From positions 62,001-126,000 of the forward strand of contig NZ_BAUT01000001.1 in the NCBI RefSeq assembly GCF_000513095.1: DNA of 64,000 nucleotides. The letters are read 5' to 3'. Positions within the stretch are counted from its first letter, which is position 1, and each line of letters starts with the position of its first letter. The translations under genes were made by a program, and so were the position numbers. Shown piece after piece: positions 61,778 through 64,000 of the stretch. The notes under the pieces are model-generated. The model was not told the origin of the DNA, did no database searches, and saw nothing but the letters and a program-made list of their open reading frames with translations. Source of the stretch: Halalkalibacter wakoensis JCM 9140 (GTDB lineage: Bacteria; Bacillota; Bacilli; Bacillales; Bacillaceae_D).

Positions 61778-62508
61778 GAATAGATGTTTTAACTCTTTTT
61801 CCAGAAATGTTTACCAATGTCTTTGGCTCTTCCATCTTAAAACAGGCCCAAACATCAGGTGCTGTTAGCTATCAAGTTGTGAATTTTCGTGATTACGCTG
61901 ATAATAAACATAAAAAAGTAGATGATTATCCGTATGGTGGAGGAGCCGGGATGGTACTTAGAGCTCAACCCTTTTTTGATGCAGTCGATGATTTAGTAAA
62001 AGAAGGCCAAGTAAAGCCTAGAGTGGTTATGCTCTGTCCACAAGGGGAGAGATATACGCAAAAGAAAGCCGAAGAATTTAGTAAAGAACAGCATCTAATT
62101 CTTCTTTGCGGACATTATGAAGGTTATGATGAACGAGTGAGAGAATACCTTGTAACAGATGAGGTTTCTATTGGTGATTATGTTCTAACTGGAGGCGAGT
62201 TAGGGGCGATGGTGATAGCAGATAGTGTAACAAGGCTTCTTCCAGGCGTACTTGGTAATGAACAGTCAGCCATAACGGATTCGTTTTCGACTGGTTTTTT
62301 AGAGCATCCTCATTATACGAGACCTGCTGATTTTCGAGGAATGAAGGTTCCGGATATTCTATTATCAGGACATCATAAGAATATTGAGGATTGGCGACAG
62401 AAAGAAGCATTAAGAAGAACTTGGGAAAGACGTCCTGATTTACTAGAAGAGAAACCACTTAGTGACAAAGAACTGAAATGGATTGACGAATTTACTAGAA
62501 AAAATTAA
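61774..62508 (+). CDS. trmD: tRNA (guanine-37-N1)-methyltransferase
   Basis: 244 residues, SPOUT fold. [61 protein letters not shown] (knot SAM site) and [20 protein letters not shown]. It methylates G37 of tRNAs to prevent frameshifting. It is coupled to rimM by a 4-base overlap. Confidence 0.98.
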   Translation: MRIDVLTLFPEMFTNVFGSSILKQAQTSGAVSYQVVNFRDYADNKHKKVDDYPYGGGAGMVLRAQPFFDAVDDLVKEGQVKPRVVMLCPQGERYTQKKAEEFSKEQHLILLCGHYEGYDERVREYLVTDEVSIGDYVLTGGELGAMVIADSVTRLLPGVLGNEQSAITDSFSTGFLEHPHYTRPADFRGMKVPDILLSGHHKNIEDWRQKEALRRTWERRPDLLEEKPLSDKELKWIDEFTRKN

Positions 62509-62515
62509 ATAGAAC

Positions 62516-62544
62516 TTGTGAGTGGTGTTTATTTGTGCTAATAT
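62516..62544 (+). promoter_or_regulatory. Sigma-A promoter of rplS
   Basis: TTGTGA (62516-62521), 17-base spacer containing an extended -10 TGC, TAATAT (62539-62544). Confidence 0.8.
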
Positions 62545-62550
62545 AGATCT

Positions 62551-62631
62551 TGTGGCTTAAGGCCTGTTATTACGATGTTCCGCTGTAGCATAAACCTATC
62601 AAGAGCATCTGTATGGAAGGAGTGGAATTAT
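62551..62631 (+). promoter_or_regulatory. Probable L19 ribosomal-protein leader
   Basis: An 80-base untranslated leader between the promoter and rplS contains TGTGGCTTAAGGCCTG, a GGCTTAAGGCC palindrome, and a compact second half. Bacillales rplS mRNAs are known to carry an autoregulatory L19 leader at this place. I assign it by position and the hairpin, not by a full model match. Confidence 0.55.
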
Positions 62632-62976
62632 ATGAACAACATTATCCGTGAAATTACAAGTGAGCAACTACGTACTGATCTTCCGGCATTTCGTCCTGGT
62701 GATACGTTAGTGATCCACGTTAAAGTTGTTGAGGGTACTCGTGAACGTATCCAGTTATTCGAAGGCGTTGTTATCAAGCGTCGTGGTACTGGAATTAGCG
62801 AAACTTTCACAGCACGTAAAATTTCGTACGGTGTAGGAGTTGAGCGTACATTCCCATTACATTCACCGAAGATCGCTAAGATCGAAGTGAAGCGTCGCGG
62901 TAAAGTACGTCGTGCTAAACTTTACTACCTACGTAGCCTACGTGGTAAAAAAGCTCGTATTAAAGAAATTCGATAA
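62632..62976 (+). CDS. rplS: 50S ribosomal protein L19
   Basis: 114 residues: [48 protein letters not shown] and [13 protein letters not shown] are L19 signatures, with a basic tail. ATG 62632 follows GGAAGGAGTGG. Confidence 0.98.
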   Translation: MNNIIREITSEQLRTDLPAFRPGDTLVIHVKVVEGTRERIQLFEGVVIKRRGTGISETFTARKISYGVGVERTFPLHSPKIAKIEVKRRGKVRRAKLYYLRSLRGKKARIKEIR

Positions 62977-62987
62977 AGAGCAACGAA

Positions 62988-63015
62988 AAGAGCTTAGGAA
63001 ACTAAGCTCTTTTTT
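62988..63015 (+). terminator. Terminator after rplS
   Basis: AAGAGCTTAG (62988-62997), GAAA loop, CTAAGCTCTT (63002-63011), then TTTT. Confidence 0.92.
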
Positions 63016-63129
63016 AAATTCATTGATACCAAAAACCTTCTATATTTTCATAAGATAATTCAAACGACATCTACATGCAGTTATGGTACACTTATGTTTA
63101 TGATTCGTTACATAATGGAGGGCATTAAC

Positions 63130-63663
63130 ATGAGTAAGGAGAAGAAAGAATCTTGGGAGTGGCTTAAAGCGGTCGTTATAGCACTAGTCCTTGCATTTGT
63201 TATCCGCCATTTTTTATTTGCTCCAGTTATCGTTGATGGGGAATCAATGATGCCAACTCTTGAACATAGTGATCGAATGATTGTGAACAAAATTAGCTAC
63301 TCTTTTGGTAAGCCAGATCGATTCGATATTATTGTTTTTCATGCTCCAGCAGGGAAAGACTATATTAAACGAATCATTGGATTGCCAGGAGACGTAATTG
63401 AGTTTAAAGATGATACCCTATATGTGAATGGCGAAGCGATTGACGAGCCTCACCTTGAGGAATTAAAGCAAATGTCCGGCGGCGAAAGAATAACAAGAGA
63501 TTTTCAAGCTATTACTGTTCCTGAAAATGAACTTTTTGTTTTAGGGGATAACAGGGGGCGCAGCAAGGATAGTCGAGACATAGGCACGATTCATATTGAC
63601 GAGGTAATTGGGAAAGCTAATGTCGTATTCTGGCCCATTTCAAATATTCGTGTAGCAAGATAG
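63130..63663 (+). CDS. sipS: Type I signal peptidase (SipS-like)
   Basis: 177 residues. One N-terminal membrane anchor ([21 protein letters not shown], about residues 15-35). The catalytic Ser is at about residue 39 in DGESMMPTL, and the general-base Lys at about residue 80 in [28 protein letters not shown] is the third conserved box. It removes signal peptides on the outer membrane face. ATG 63130 is chosen because GGAGGG sits 6 bases upstream; earlier in-frame ATGs lack this. One of several likely Sip paralogues in such genomes. Confidence 0.93.
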   Translation: MSKEKKESWEWLKAVVIALVLAFVIRHFLFAPVIVDGESMMPTLEHSDRMIVNKISYSFGKPDRFDIIVFHAPAGKDYIKRIIGLPGDVIEFKDDTLYVNGEAIDEPHLEELKQMSGGERITRDFQAITVPENELFVLGDNRGRSKDSRDIGTIHIDEVIGKANVVFWPISNIRVAR

Positions 63664-63676
63664 GAAGGTGAAAGAT

Positions 63677-64000
63677 GTGACGATTCAATGGTTTCCTGGT
63701 CATATGGCCAAGGCTAGACGAGAAGTTACGGAAAAATTAAAGTTTATCGATGTTGTAATTGAACTTCTTGATGCAAGAGTCCCACTCGCTTCACGTAATC
63801 CAATGATTGATGAGATTGTTTCTCATAAACCGAGATTGATATTGCTTAACAAGGCAGACCTAGCGGATCCAAGTGTAACGGAAAAGTGGAAGACATACTT
63901 TGAAGAAAAAGGTGCAATGGTGCTTGCTGTAAATGCACAAACCGGAAAAGGGACAGAAAAAAATCCCAAATGCATGTAAGCAATTAGCTAAGCCGATCAT
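63677..64000 (+). CDS. rbgA: RbgA (YlqF), 50S assembly GTPase, 5' part (probable one-base deletion in the A7 run at 63957-63963)
   Basis: [44 protein letters not shown] and [11 protein letters not shown] (G4 of the circularly permuted GTPase) match RbgA. The frame as printed stops at 63977-63979 after GTEKNPKCM. With A8 instead of A7 it would read [17 protein letters not shown] to the window edge, like the family. GTG 63677 has GAAGGTG upstream. RbgA is essential for late 50S assembly. The rest of the gene is outside the window. Confidence 0.9.

Overview
The window is a block of Bacillaceae core genome. Gene content and order closely follow the ylmD–ylqF region of Bacillus subtilis: cell division (sepF, ylmG, ylmH, divIVA), ileS with a T-box, lspA–rluD, the complete pyr operon with three PyrR attenuators, remA–gmk–rpoZ–coaBC–priA–fmt–rsmB–rlmN–prpC–prkC–rsgA–rpe, spoVM, rpmB, asp23–fakA, sdaAB–sdaAA–recG, the FapR fatty-acid cluster, rnc–smc–ftsY, ylxM–ffh and rpsP–khpA–ylqD–rimM–trmD–rplS–sipS–rbgA. 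SpoVM, RemA and DivIVA together point to an endospore-forming, low-GC Gram-positive rod. I cannot fix the genus from sequence alone.

Layout: 1–7.8 kb holds division genes, ileS and lspA. 7.8–20.6 kb holds rluD and the pyr operon. 20.7–26.2 kb holds a methyltransferase, rqcH (minus strand) and a Ca2+ P-type ATPase. 26.3–32.3 kb holds yicC to priA. 32.5–40.3 kb holds translation-modification enzymes and the PrpC/PrkC phosphatase–kinase pair. 40.3–44.3 kb holds spoVM, rpmB (minus), asp23, fakA and a DegV/FakB gene. 44.5–48.1 kb holds serine dehydratase and recG. 48.2–52.2 kb is the FapR regulon. 52.4–64 kb holds rnc, smc, the SRP genes and ribosomal protein/tRNA modification genes. Almost everything reads on the plus strand, with many ATGA/GTGA stop–start overlaps that imply translational coupling.

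Departures from the B. subtilis order (recalled, not computed): no cys/yln cluster after pyrE (a methyltransferase gene is there instead), no def between priA and fmt, no thiN between rpe and spoVM, an added degV after fakA, and an added minus-strand UPF0435 gene between rnc and smc.

The most interesting unexplained signal is a structured intergenic repeat. There are four loci (five units) at about 21.4, 32.3, 51.5 and 60.4 kb. Each lies directly downstream of a gene-end hairpin and in the same orientation as that gene. The fold has nested helices whose paired bases change together between copies. A different repeat at 2.7–2.8 kb resembles a family scattered through Bacillaceae genomes.

A technical caution: eight genes (ileS, carB, gmk, rlmN, rsgA, fakA, fapR, rbgA) each lack exactly one base, often in an A or C run. 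In the seven complete ones, restoring it gives a full-length protein of the expected size. All are losses and several genes are essential, so sequencing/assembly deletions are far more likely than real mutations.
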